Below, piece after piece: positions 25,766-34,517 of a stretch of 64,000 nt of DNA. This stretch comes from DAOUJI01 sp965197415 (GTDB taxonomy: Bacteria; Chloroflexota; Dehalococcoidia; Lucifugimonadales; JAGWBF01), in NCBI GenBank assembly GCA_965197415.1, contig OZ240207.1, positions 2,914,001 to 2,978,000 on the forward strand, written 5' to 3'. The notes beneath the pieces were generated by a model. It did no database searches. It was not told the origin of the DNA and saw nothing but the letters and a program-made list of their open reading frames with translations. The translations under genes were made by a program, and so were the position numbers. Position 1 is the first letter of the stretch; every line of letters begins with the position of its first letter.

Positions 25766-26926
25766 CTACAGGGGGAACTCGAGCTGGCCGGTCTGCTGGA
25801 ACTGCTGCTCCAGATGGCTTTCCAACTCCGCCACGCTGGAGAACACCTTGTCGGCCCTCTGGTGGATGAAAGGCGTTGGCTCCTTGCTCGCTTCCCACAC
25901 CACCAACACCTCTTTGGTTGAAGCGGAGGCGTATTCAAGCTCCGACTGCACTCCTCCGGCTATCAACGGGCTGCCGTCGGTGTCGAGGGGGATGTAGGCC
26001 ACAATCATCTCTGACTGGTCTATCAGTTTGTAGTCCCTGGAAACGATCTGGCCGTCTATGTCGGGAATGATGCCCTCTATCTCCTGGACGCTGAATTGGG
26101 CTTGTTCCCCCCGGACGTCGCATAGTAGATGAGAGGCGTCGGGGTTTTCCTGGCGGAACTGCCTTAGGACTCCGTAGAGACGCTTCTCGTCAATCATCAT
26201 GGGATCGAAGCAGCAAAGCCGGTTGCGGACCCTCCGGCGGAAGTCCTGGACCTTGTCCCAGATTTCAGGCTTGGACTGGGCGTCGCTGATAGGGAAACTC
26301 ACATAGGACCGTTTCTTCCATGGCTCGAACAGCAGGGAGTGCGCAACCTCCAGAGGATAGTCGGTGACCTCAGGCTCCAGCGACACCCCAAGCACGTAAT
26401 GGGGCACACCCAGGAAGGACGCCAGTATCTCCGACGCCAGTATCTCCTCCTCGCGCCACACCAATAGGTCCTTCATTCCGTATGTGGTGTCCGCTGGAAG
26501 ACGTCCGGCGTCCCGGAGGCCGTCCAAATTCAGCTTCACGGCGTCGACATCGTCCACCAGCGTAACTATCAGGTCCGGCCTGAAGGACTCGAAGTCGGAC
26601 AGCTCGAAGGCTCGGAAGAGCTGGTTGTTCCAGCGGAAGACGGCGTGGGAACCCACCACTGTGGTCGTTGAGTCCTGTTGGCCGGTCGCCTGGTCGATTT
26701 TGTTGAAGGCGGAGCGCCTGAGAACGGCAAGCTCGGTTAGGGGCAGGTCGAGGATTTTGCCTTCTGTGATGGACTTCCCCGCCTTCCGGCTCTCCTCGTA
26801 CATGATGTCCCCGACGTTGTAGAGGCCGTCGATGGACTTGCCTTTGGACGCGGCGTACTCCCGCAGGGTCTCAACGTGGCGTTTCTTGTCTATTCCCGTC
26901 TGGCCCATGAAAAGGGCACGTACCAT
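25766..26926 (-). CDS. Two-part protein: kinase-like N-terminus and NDT-like C-terminus
   Basis: 386 residues. The N-terminus VRALFMGQTGIDKKRHVETLREYA has a strand-P-loop-helix pattern like nucleotide kinases, but the loop ends GIDKK without the Ser/Thr of a standard Walker A. The middle contains LIVTLVDDVDAVKLNL and a WREEEILASE segment as seen in kinase or ATPase folds. The last 90 residues (SEMIVAYIPLDTDGSPLIAGGVQSELEYA, cited as SEMIVAYIPLD and GGVQSELEYA) resemble the nucleoside 2-deoxyribosyltransferase fold. I infer an ATP- or nucleotide-handling protein; no characterised function. It is last in the hyuA-hyuB-osmC operon. Confidence 0.6.
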   Translation of the reverse strand: MVRALFMGQTGIDKKRHVETLREYAASKGKSIDGLYNVGDIMYEESRKAGKSITEGKILDLPLTELAVLRRSAFNKIDQATGQQDSTTTVVGSHAVFRWNNQLFRAFELSDFESFRPDLIVTLVDDVDAVKLNLDGLRDAGRLPADTTYGMKDLLVWREEEILASEILASFLGVPHYVLGVSLEPEVTDYPLEVAHSLLFEPWKKRSYVSFPISDAQSKPEIWDKVQDFRRRVRNRLCCFDPMMIDEKRLYGVLRQFRQENPDASHLLCDVRGEQAQFSVQEIEGIIPDIDGQIVSRDYKLIDQSEMIVAYIPLDTDGSPLIAGGVQSELEYASASTKEVLVVWEASKEPTPFIHQRADKVFSSVAELESHLEQQFQQTGQLEFPL

Positions 26927-27012
26927 AACGAAGACCTCATGGCGGCTGGTCTGGGCGGAAGTTTCGGAAATTGTAGGGTTGACCGGAAACCGGAGTCAAG
27001 GAAAGCGACCCG

Positions 27013-27441
27013 TCACGCCACTACGTCCACCTCGTCGAAGATTCGTGGGCCCTCGGTGAGCGTCCTGTGGACCGGGCACCGGGTGGCGATGACGGCTAGC
27101 CGGTTTCTTTGTTCCTCGTCCAGGTCCCCTTTGAGCACGATGTAACGTCGTATCACGTTGATGATGGAGTTGTCGTCCTCCTCGCATTCCTCGCAGTCTT
27201 TCGCGTGGACCCGTTCGTGGCTAAGCTCTACGGTGACCCCTTCCAGGGGCCATTCCTTCCTCCTTGCGTAGAGGAGGAGGGTCATGGAGGTTCACGTGCC
27301 CAGGGAGGCCAGGAGAAGCTCATATGGGTTAGGGCCCAAGCCGTCTCCCTCGCCCGGAGGTTCGTCTGCTACGATAGCCTGGCTGGGCGTGGTGATGACG
27401 TGCTGCATGTTCTTGAAGCTCTCGACTCTGACTGTGTCCAT
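27013..27441 (-). CDS. OsmC-like thiol peroxidase with in-frame TGA at the reactive residue (candidate selenoprotein)
   Basis: Read from ATG 27441 (AAAGGAG four bases upstream), codons 1-49 give an OsmC N-terminus ending GPNPYELLLASLGT. Codon 50 (27294-27292) is TGA. The same frame then continues TSMTLLLYARRKEWPLEG, through HAKDCEEC and RCPVHRTLTE to a normal stop at 27013. Total 142 codons, the normal OsmC length. In the family this segment reads LGACTSMT, where the Cys is the peroxide-reactive residue, so the TGA falls exactly on it. No other lesion is present. An imperfect hairpin of about 13 pairs starts 4 bases after the TGA with its 7-base loop about 20 bases downstream. OsmC-like selenoproteins are known from marine metagenomes. 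Alternatives: a nonsense mutation or a sequencing error. Confidence 0.75.
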
Positions 27442-27485
27442 GCGACTCCTTTAGTATTTGTGCGGCGGTCTGTTAACCGCATGGT

Positions 27486-29075
27486 CTACTCTTGTTCAGG
27501 CGGCTCTCCCCAGCCTCCGCCGCCGGGTGTCCTGACGCTGAGCACGTCGCCCGGCTCCACGTCCAGCACCTCTTTCCCCGACAGCTTGACCTCCTCATAG
27601 CCGCCTTTGTACAGAATGTTCTCCCCCGGCTCGGCGTGGTGGCCGCCGTGGAGTCCGTAGGGGGCGAACCGTCGCCTTTCGGACAGAACAGTAACCCTTG
27701 CCGGAGCCAGGAACTCGGTGTCCCGGACGACGCCGTCGCCGCCCTTGTGCCGGCCGCCGCCGCCTGTGCCCCGGCGGATGGCGTACCTGCGCACCCTGAA
27801 TGGGTATACGAACTCCAGGGCCTCGATGGGAGTATTCATGGTGTTCGTCATATGGGTGTGAATCCCAGAAATCCCGTCCTTCGTAGGCCGGGCCCCCATT
27901 CCGCCTGCGATGGTCTCGTAGTATACGAAGGGCTTGTCTCTAACCGGGTCGTGCCCTCCGATGAGCACGTTGTTCATGGTGCCCTGGCTGGCTGCGGGTA
28001 CTCTCTCAGGGATAGCCTGGGCCATGGCTGCCAGCAGCACGTCGGTGATCCTCTGGGAGGTTTCCACATTTCCGCCTGCCACTCCGTGTTGGGGGTCGGG
28101 GTTTACAAGGGAACCTTTGGGCGCCTCGACCTTCACGGGTCTCATGCAGCCCTGGTTGGGGGGAGCGCCGCCGCCCACAAGGCTGTGGACAATATAGAGC
28201 ACGGCTGACGATGTCACTGCGAATGGGGCGTTGATGCACCCAGGTCTCTGAGGCGATGTGCCAGTGAAGTCCACAGTGAGGATGTCTCCGGTCACCCGGA
28301 TTGCAACCCGAATGGGCACGGGCTGGTTGGACTGACCGTCGTCGTCCATGTAGTCGCTGGCTTCGTAGATCCCATCCGGGACTTCGGAAATGCCGGCCCT
28401 GGTAAGCCGCTCGGAGTAGGCGAGCAGGGCGTCCATGTGCTCCAGGACGGTGGAGAAATCGTACCGCTCGACAATTTCTTTGACGCGCCGTTCGCCCACT
28501 TTGATGGAGGCTATCTGGGCCGCCAGGTCTCCCCTGCGTTCGTCGGGGGTCCGGGAGTTCCGGCAAATCAGGTCCACCACTTCCCGGTTGACCCTGCCCG
28601 ACCGGGCCAGCTTGATAGGCGGGATTATGGTCCCCTCCTGGTATAGCTCGGTGGAAAGTGGCAGAGAGCCGGGGGTCATGCCTCCCACGTCGGCGTGGTG
28701 CCCACGATTGGAAACGAAACCGATTAGTTCCCGCTGGGGGAGGCGTCCGCTGAACACGGGAGCCACCATTGTGATGTCGGGAAGGTGGGAGCCGCCCAGG
28801 TAAGGGTCGTTGAGTACTACGATGTCACCGGGGCCTAGGCGGCCTGGGAACACGTCCAGGGCGGCCCGCACCGACGCAGGCATTGCGCCCAGGTGCACCG
28901 GGATGTGCGACGCTTGGGCCGCCATTTGTCCGGCGGGGTCGAACAGGGCGCACGAGAAGTCAAGCCGTTCCTTGATGTTGGGAGAATAGGCGGTGCGTTG
29001 CAGGGTCACGCCCATCTCCTCGCACACCGATGTGAACAGATTTTTGAACACTTCCAAGCTGATTGGGTCTACCAA
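27486..29075 (-). CDS. hyuB: Hydantoinase/oxoprolinase B subunit
   Basis: 529 residues, HyuB family: DPISLEVFKNLFTSVCEEMG at the start, DIVVLNDPYLGGSHLPDITM, GFVSNRGHHADVGGMTPGS and a C-terminal Gly-rich tail (GDVLSVRTPGGGGWG). With HyuA it forms the ATP-dependent cyclic-imide or 5-oxoproline hydrolase (also acetone/acetophenone carboxylase relatives). Substrate is unknown. The start is the TTG at 29075, which lies inside the end of hyuA (stop at 29069), so the two subunits are translationally coupled. A gene for an OsmC-like protein follows after 44 bases. Confidence 0.92.
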   Translation of the reverse strand: MVDPISLEVFKNLFTSVCEEMGVTLQRTAYSPNIKERLDFSCALFDPAGQMAAQASHIPVHLGAMPASVRAALDVFPGRLGPGDIVVLNDPYLGGSHLPDITMVAPVFSGRLPQRELIGFVSNRGHHADVGGMTPGSLPLSTELYQEGTIIPPIKLARSGRVNREVVDLICRNSRTPDERRGDLAAQIASIKVGERRVKEIVERYDFSTVLEHMDALLAYSERLTRAGISEVPDGIYEASDYMDDDGQSNQPVPIRVAIRVTGDILTVDFTGTSPQRPGCINAPFAVTSSAVLYIVHSLVGGGAPPNQGCMRPVKVEAPKGSLVNPDPQHGVAGGNVETSQRITDVLLAAMAQAIPERVPAASQGTMNNVLIGGHDPVRDKPFVYYETIAGGMGARPTKDGISGIHTHMTNTMNTPIEALEFVYPFRVRRYAIRRGTGGGGRHKGGDGVVRDTEFLAPARVTVLSERRRFAPYGLHGGHHAEPGENILYKGGYEEVKLSGKEVLDVEPGDVLSVRTPGGGGWGEPPEQE

Positions 29076-31081
29076 GGCTCACCATCGGGCGTCAGAATCA
29101 GGTTGCCCCAGGGGTCCACTCGCGCCGACCAGCCCGGCGGTATCACGGTGGTGCAGTCCAGCTGGACCACCAAAGCTGGTCCTTTTATCAGGTTGCCGGG
29201 CTCCAGCAGTTCCCGCTGATATACGCTTGTGGCGGCGGCACCTTCGGCGAACACTGCGTCTACATCCGTCACCTTGGCCCTGGCTGCGGATTCCCCGGAC
29301 TCGGCGCGGGGAGCGGCTTCCGGGGCGTAAACGGGCAACGCCATTTTCAGCCTCAGATTGACCACCTCCACAGGTTCGTTGGAGTCGGAATAGCCAAATC
29401 GTTGCCTGTGGGCCCTGTGAAAAGCCGATGCTATTGCCTTGGCCACGCCGGTCCTGCTTTTGGGGAAGTCCACGTTTAACTCGTAGGACTGGCCCACGTA
29501 CCGGACATCCAGGGAACGTCTGGGGATGGCTCTATCCAGGTCCAGCCCCTCGCTTGACATGTCGTCGTAGGCGGCTTCCAGCAGTTGCTTGAACCCCTCT
29601 TCCATGCGTTCCGGTGTAAGATGCGGGCCTCGAAGCATGACCGTCCGGGAATAGTCTTTCACAATGTCCGCTATGCCGGCTCCCAGGGCCGAGAGCACGC
29701 CTGGATTGAGAGGGACCAACACCCGCGGAATGCCCAACTCCTGGGCCAGCTCACAGCAGTGCATGGGGCCAGCCCCGCCGAAAGCGAGAAGGGTGAAGCG
29801 TCTGGGATCGTAACCTCGCTCCATCGATATGGTGCGTATGGCCCGCTCCATGCTGGAGTTCACCACACGGATGATTCCCAGAGCGGCGGCCTCTGCGGTG
29901 GTGGACATGGCGCGGGCCAAGTCTTCCATCAGGGATAGAGAGCGGCTGCGGTCCAGGGGCAGACTTCCGTCCAAAAAATGGTCCGGCTGGAGACGGCCAA
30001 GGACCAAATTGGCGTCAGTAACCGTGATGTGGTGTCCCTTCCCATAGCAGGCGGGCCCAGGGTCGGCGCCCGCTGACTCGGGCCCCACCGTGAGGGCGCC
30101 CCCGGCGTCCAACCGGGCTATGGAGCCTCCTCCTGCGCCGACGGTGTGTATCTCAATCATCGGGACGCTGACGGGGCAGCCCGCCACTTCGGATGTGGTG
30201 GTCTCCTTGATTCTGCCAGGGCACAGGGACACGTCTGTGGACGTTCCGCCCATGTCGATGGTTATCAAATCCTTGTATCCTGCCTGAGACCCGACGTGAA
30301 AGGCGCCGACGACTCCCCCCGCCGGTCCGCTGAGGATGGTCCGCACGGGCTGGTGAGAAGCCAGGGCACTGGTGATGCTGCCGCCGGAGGACTGCATGAT
30401 TCTGAGGCTGCTCCCCAGGGACGCCTCCAGATTGCCCAGGTATCCGGACATGGCTGGCCCGACGTATGCGTTGACAGTCACGGCGCTGGTGCGCTCGTAT
30501 TCTCGGAACTCAGGCAACACCTGGCTGGAGACCGAGAGAAAAGGATTGGAATCCAGGGCGGCAAGAGCTTCCAGGACCATGTTCTCGTGCAGTGGGTTGA
30601 GGAAGGAGAAGAGAAGCGACACAGCCACGGCCTCTGCTCCCGATTTACGCACCGCGTCTACGATCCCCGCCAAGTCCTCATCGGTGGGGGAGACCAGGAC
30701 AGCGCCGGTGTAGTCAATCCGCTCGTGAAGGCCGTACCGGAGGTCTGCTGGGACCAGAGGTTCAGGCCTGTCCATCATCAGGTCGTAAATGTCCTTCCGG
30801 TTCTGGCGTCCGATTTCCAGCACGTCCTCGAACCCTTCGGTCGTTATTAGCGACGTGCGCGCTCCCTTCCGTTCCAATATGGCGTTGGTGGCCACCGTTG
30901 AGCCGTGTACGAAGGCCGCTCCGTCTACTCCCAGGCGACGTATGCCGTTAAGAATCGCCAACGACGGGTCCGCCGGAGTGGAGGGCGCCTTATGCACCGT
31001 TATCTGGCCGTCCTTCAGCACGACAAAGTCGGTGAAGGTGCCGCCTACGTCTATGCCGACCACTGTATCGTTCACGGTCAT
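29069..31081 (-). CDS. hyuA: Hydantoinase/oxoprolinase A subunit
   Basis: 670 residues. The ATP-binding N-terminus of the ASKHA fold is DTVVGIDVGGTFTDFVVLKDG; later landmarks are DPSLAILNGIRRLG, FVHGSTVATNAILERKGA, ITIDMGGTSTDVSL, and GGAGPMHCCELAQELGI. HyuA phosphorylates or activates the amide substrate that HyuB hydrolyses. I chose ATG at 31081, where the family sequence begins and GGAG lies upstream; the frame is open 90 bases further. First gene of a four-gene minus-strand operon (hyuA-hyuB-osmC-kinase-like). Confidence 0.93.
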   Translation of the reverse strand: MTVNDTVVGIDVGGTFTDFVVLKDGQITVHKAPSTPADPSLAILNGIRRLGVDGAAFVHGSTVATNAILERKGARTSLITTEGFEDVLEIGRQNRKDIYDLMMDRPEPLVPADLRYGLHERIDYTGAVLVSPTDEDLAGIVDAVRKSGAEAVAVSLLFSFLNPLHENMVLEALAALDSNPFLSVSSQVLPEFREYERTSAVTVNAYVGPAMSGYLGNLEASLGSSLRIMQSSGGSITSALASHQPVRTILSGPAGGVVGAFHVGSQAGYKDLITIDMGGTSTDVSLCPGRIKETTTSEVAGCPVSVPMIEIHTVGAGGGSIARLDAGGALTVGPESAGADPGPACYGKGHHITVTDANLVLGRLQPDHFLDGSLPLDRSRSLSLMEDLARAMSTTAEAAALGIIRVVNSSMERAIRTISMERGYDPRRFTLLAFGGAGPMHCCELAQELGIPRVLVPLNPGVLSALGAGIADIVKDYSRTVMLRGPHLTPERMEEGFKQLLEAAYDDMSSEGLDLDRAIPRRSLDVRYVGQSYELNVDFPKSRTGVAKAIASAFHRAHRQRFGYSDSNEPVEVVNLRLKMALPVYAPEAAPRAESGESAARAKVTDVDAVFAEGAAATSVYQRELLEPGNLIKGPALVVQLDCTTVIPPGWSARVDPWGNLILTPDGEPW

Positions 31082-31245
31082 TCGGGTCTCCGCTCCCTGT
31101 ACACAATAGACGCTGAGATTATAGCTTAATGAGATGAGGAACGAAGGGATTGAAAATTGTTGTAGGCGCACTCATCCTGAAGCTATCGCTCAGGGTCGCG
31201 ACGAACTCCGGTTCGGATTCTGCTGAATAGACCAGGTTAGTAGGG

Positions 31246-31254
31246 TGGTATAAT
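31246..31254 (+). promoter_or_regulatory. Extended -10 promoter of the PaREP1 pair
   Basis: TGGTATAAT (31246-31254): consensus -10 with the TGn extension, about 75 bases before the first PaREP1 start. No good -35 is present, as is usual for extended -10 promoters. Confidence 0.5.
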
Positions 31255-31328
31255 GACACACATGGTCTGGAGGGGAAGGTGCTCCGCAAGCCGGGCTGCC
31301 TCGACAGACCCTCAAGTGGAGATTCTGC

Positions 31329-31709
31329 ATGACCTCCCAAGTGGAACACTACGATTCCATCAGCCGGGACTTCTTGACGAAGGCCCGGATCTATTTGAAT
31401 CAAGACGACCTGCTCCAAGCGTCGGAGAAGGGATGGGCGGCGGCGGCGCATAAGATCAAAAGCGTTGCCGAGGCCAGGGGCTGGCCTCACGGAGGTCATC
31501 GGGAGCTCTATCAGGCGCTCAATCGACTGGCGACTGAAGTCAATGACAGGGAGTTGCGAATTCTTTTTAACGCAGCCAGCGCCCTGCACACGAATTTCTA
31601 CCAGGGATGGATGCCCAGGGAAATGGTGGAAGAGGGGCTTAGCCAGGTAACGGAATTGCTCCGAAAGCTGGAGAGTCTCCCCGTACTCCAAAGCGGTGAT
31701 TCTGCATGA
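31329..31709 (+). CDS. PaREP1/HEPN-like protein, copy 1
   Basis: 126 residues, all-helical. SRDFLTKARIYLNQDDLLQASEKGWAAAAHKIKSVAEARGW (cited as LLQASEKGWAAAAHKIKS) is the hallmark of the PaREP1 family, which is common in Crenarchaeota and related to HEPN domains. HEPN proteins are often toxin or RNase components or nucleotide-binding partners, but the RxxxxH catalytic motif is not obvious here. The downstream gene is a close paralogue, overlapping in an ATGA. Both share the leader GATTCTGC directly before ATGACCTCCCA. Confidence 0.75.
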   Translation: MTSQVEHYDSISRDFLTKARIYLNQDDLLQASEKGWAAAAHKIKSVAEARGWPHGGHRELYQALNRLATEVNDRELRILFNAASALHTNFYQGWMPREMVEEGLSQVTELLRKLESLPVLQSGDSA

Positions 31710-32062
31710 CCTCCCAGGTGGAATACTATAACTCAATCAGCCGGGACTTCTTGACGAAAGCCCGGACCTACTTGACCCAGGACGACCTCCTACAAGCGTC
31801 GGAGAAGGGATGGGGGGCGGCTGCCCATAAGGTCAAAAGCGTTGCCGAAGCGAGGGGCTGGCCTCATAGCGGTCATCGAGAGCTTTGGAGGGCAGTCAAC
31901 TCTCTTGTGGATGAAACGGGAGATGAGGGAATACGGAGCTTGTTCGGGTTGGCCAGCGCTCTCCACACCAATTTCTACGAAGGCTGGCTCCCGCGAGAGA
32001 CCGTGGAAGCCTATCTTTCCAGGGTGGAAGAGTTGTTGCGGAAGGTGGATGCTCTTTCCTAA
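31706..32062 (+). CDS. PaREP1/HEPN-like protein, copy 2
   Basis: 118 residues, roughly 70% identical to the preceding protein and over 85% across the first 59 residues. The start ATG overlaps the upstream stop (ATGA). The C-terminal half has diverged more (DETGDEGIRSLFGLASALHTNF against DREL RILFNAASALHTNF), so the pair may form a heterodimer. A recent tandem duplication is evident, including the eight bases before each start codon. No nucleotidyltransferase (MNT) partner gene is adjacent. Confidence 0.75.
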   Translation: MTSQVEYYNSISRDFLTKARTYLTQDDLLQASEKGWGAAAHKVKSVAEARGWPHSGHRELWRAVNSLVDETGDEGIRSLFGLASALHTNFYEGWLPRETVEAYLSRVEELLRKVDALS

Positions 32063-32131
32063 CCCTCGGGAATCACATTCCCCTAGTGTCACTGGCAGGG
32101 TCGAGGGACACCCGCCCCCAGGCAGGTTTCC

Positions 32132-32160
32132 TTGACACCTAGAGCCCCTGAAGTTAGTAT
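32132..32160 (+). promoter_or_regulatory. Strong sigma-70-type promoter upstream of mtnA
   Basis: Perfect -35 TTGACA (32132-32137), 17-base spacer, TAGTAT (32155-32160). Transcription would begin near 32167, about 63 bases before the mtnA ATG, and read through the hairpin at 32170-32189. It is well placed to drive the SAM-recycling gene block. Confidence 0.7.
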
Positions 32161-32169
32161 GGGGCAAGA

Positions 32170-32198
32170 GCTTCTCCCTTAAGAGAGGCTTTTTGTTT
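32170..32198 (+). terminator. Rho-independent terminator or attenuator in the mtnA leader
   Basis: Seven-pair stem GCTTCTC/GAGAGGC (one G-T pair), loop CCTTAA, followed by TTTTTGTTT (32190-32198). It lies after the PaREP1 pair but also just downstream of the -10 of the mtnA promoter. A second small hairpin GCCTG-AAAA-CAGGC follows at 32199-32212. It could end upstream transcripts or attenuate mtnA. Confidence 0.55.
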
Positions 32199-32229
32199 GC
32201 CTGAAAACAGGCGTTGCCGGACGAGAAAA

Positions 32230-33274
<1,045 letters not shown>

Positions 33275-33285
<11 letters not shown>

Positions 33286-34141
33286 AGCCACGGTAGGAAT
33301 TATCGGCGGAAGTGGGCTCTACCAGATGGACGGCCTGACGGACGCCCGGGAATTGGAGTTGGACACCCCTTTCGGCAGTCCCAGCGACTCGGTGATTGTG
33401 GGAAGCCTGGAAGGTGTGAACGTAGCCTTTCTCCCCCGTCATGGCAAAGGCCACAGGATCATGCCAACACACATGCCGGCACAAGCGAACATCTACGCAT
33501 TGAAGTCCCTTGGAGTGGAGATGATCATCTCCGTAAGCGCGGTGGGCAGCCTTAAGGAAGAGCTGAAACCGCTGGACATCGTCATTCCTGACCAGCTGAT
33601 CGATCGCACGCGGCAACGCTCGTCCACCTTCTTCGGTGACGGGATAGTAGCCCACGTGGGTTTTGCAGACCCGTTCTGTCCAGTCTTGAGCGAAGTCCTG
33701 CACCGGAGCGCCCAGGCCGTCGGCGCCACAGTCCACAGGGGAGGAGCCTGCGTGGTTATGGAAGGGCCGGCCTTTTCGACCCGGGCCGAGTCCTTCATGT
33801 ACAGGTCTTGGGGAGCCGACATCATCGGGATGACGGCCCTCCCGGAGGCAAAACTGGCCCGCGAAGCCGAGATTTGTTATGCTACCCTTGCTTGTATCAC
33901 CGACTACGACTGCTGGCACGAATCTGAAGAGGACGTGACTGTGGAGATGGTTGTGGCCAACCTCTCCAAGAATGTCGCCACCTCCAAAGACATCCTCAGG
34001 TCCATATTGTCACAGATCCCGGACCGTAGGCACTGTCTTTGTTCGGATGCCCTTAAGGACTCGATAATCACGTCGCCTGAGCGAGTCCCCACGGAAGTCA
34101 AAGAACGTCTAAGGCCCCTTATTGGGAAATACTTGAACTGA
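33275..34141 (+). CDS. mtnP: S-methyl-5'-thioadenosine phosphorylase
   Basis: 288 residues of the purine nucleoside phosphorylase family. It cleaves methylthioadenosine, the by-product of polyamine synthesis, to adenine and methylthioribose 1-phosphate, which MtnA then isomerises. The phosphate-binding start is VGIIGGSGLYQMDGL; substrate residues lie in VVMEGPAFSTRAES and GMTALPEAKLAREAEICYATLA. The ITDYDCW motif supports MTA/MTI-type specificity. ATG at 33275 overlaps mtnA by 11 bases. In this organism a related phosphorylase could also act on futalosine-pathway intermediates, but the motifs favour MTA. Confidence 0.93.
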
Positions 34142-34153
34142 GGAGAAGAGTTC

Positions 34154-34513
34154 ATGCCGAGGCGAGAACCCGGAGAGCCATATTTCAGAGTCGATTCCCT
34201 TGAGGCCCATAAGATGGTCATAGAGGACCCTGAGGGAACGGCTATCGTAGACGTAAGGCGTGACGATGAATGGGTTGTAGGCCACGCAACAGGCGCAATC
34301 CACATTCCGGTGGACGACATCATGGGCCGGATGGACGAGTTGCCCTCGGACACGAAGCTGCTGTTTATCTGCGCTGCCGGAGTGCGCAGCGGTCTGGCCT
34401 GTGAAATGGCGGCCGCCATGGGGATGAATCCCGAAGACCTTTACAACATCGACGACGGCACCCCGGCCTGGATAAGCGCCAACCTGCCCACATCCTACGG
34501 CGAGGACCTATAG
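34154..34513 (+). CDS. Rhodanese-like sulfurtransferase
   Basis: 119 residues, single rhodanese domain: TAIVDVRRDDEWVVGHATGAIHIP, the persulfide loop FICAAGVRSGLA with the active Cys, and a C-terminal GTPAWISANLP. Such enzymes move sulfane sulfur to acceptors. Placement between mtnP and a PfkB kinase within the methionine block suggests a link to sulfur handling of methionine recycling, which is inference. ATG is preceded by GAGGAGAAGAG (position 34140-34150), 12 bases after mtnP. Confidence 0.88.
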   Translation: MPRREPGEPYFRVDSLEAHKMVIEDPEGTAIVDVRRDDEWVVGHATGAIHIPVDDIMGRMDELPSDTKLLFICAAGVRSGLACEMAAAMGMNPEDLYNIDDGTPAWISANLPTSYGEDL

Positions 34514-34517
34514 AGAA

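Noticed and set aside
27013..27285. A separate 90-codon gene beginning after the in-frame TGA
   Set aside because: It lacks the N-terminal third of the OsmC fold and has no ribosome site of its own; the full-length reading is better supported.
32063..32229. A SAM riboswitch ahead of mtnA
   Set aside because: No SAM-I, SAM-II or SAM-IV core motif could be found; only a promoter and hairpins are visible.
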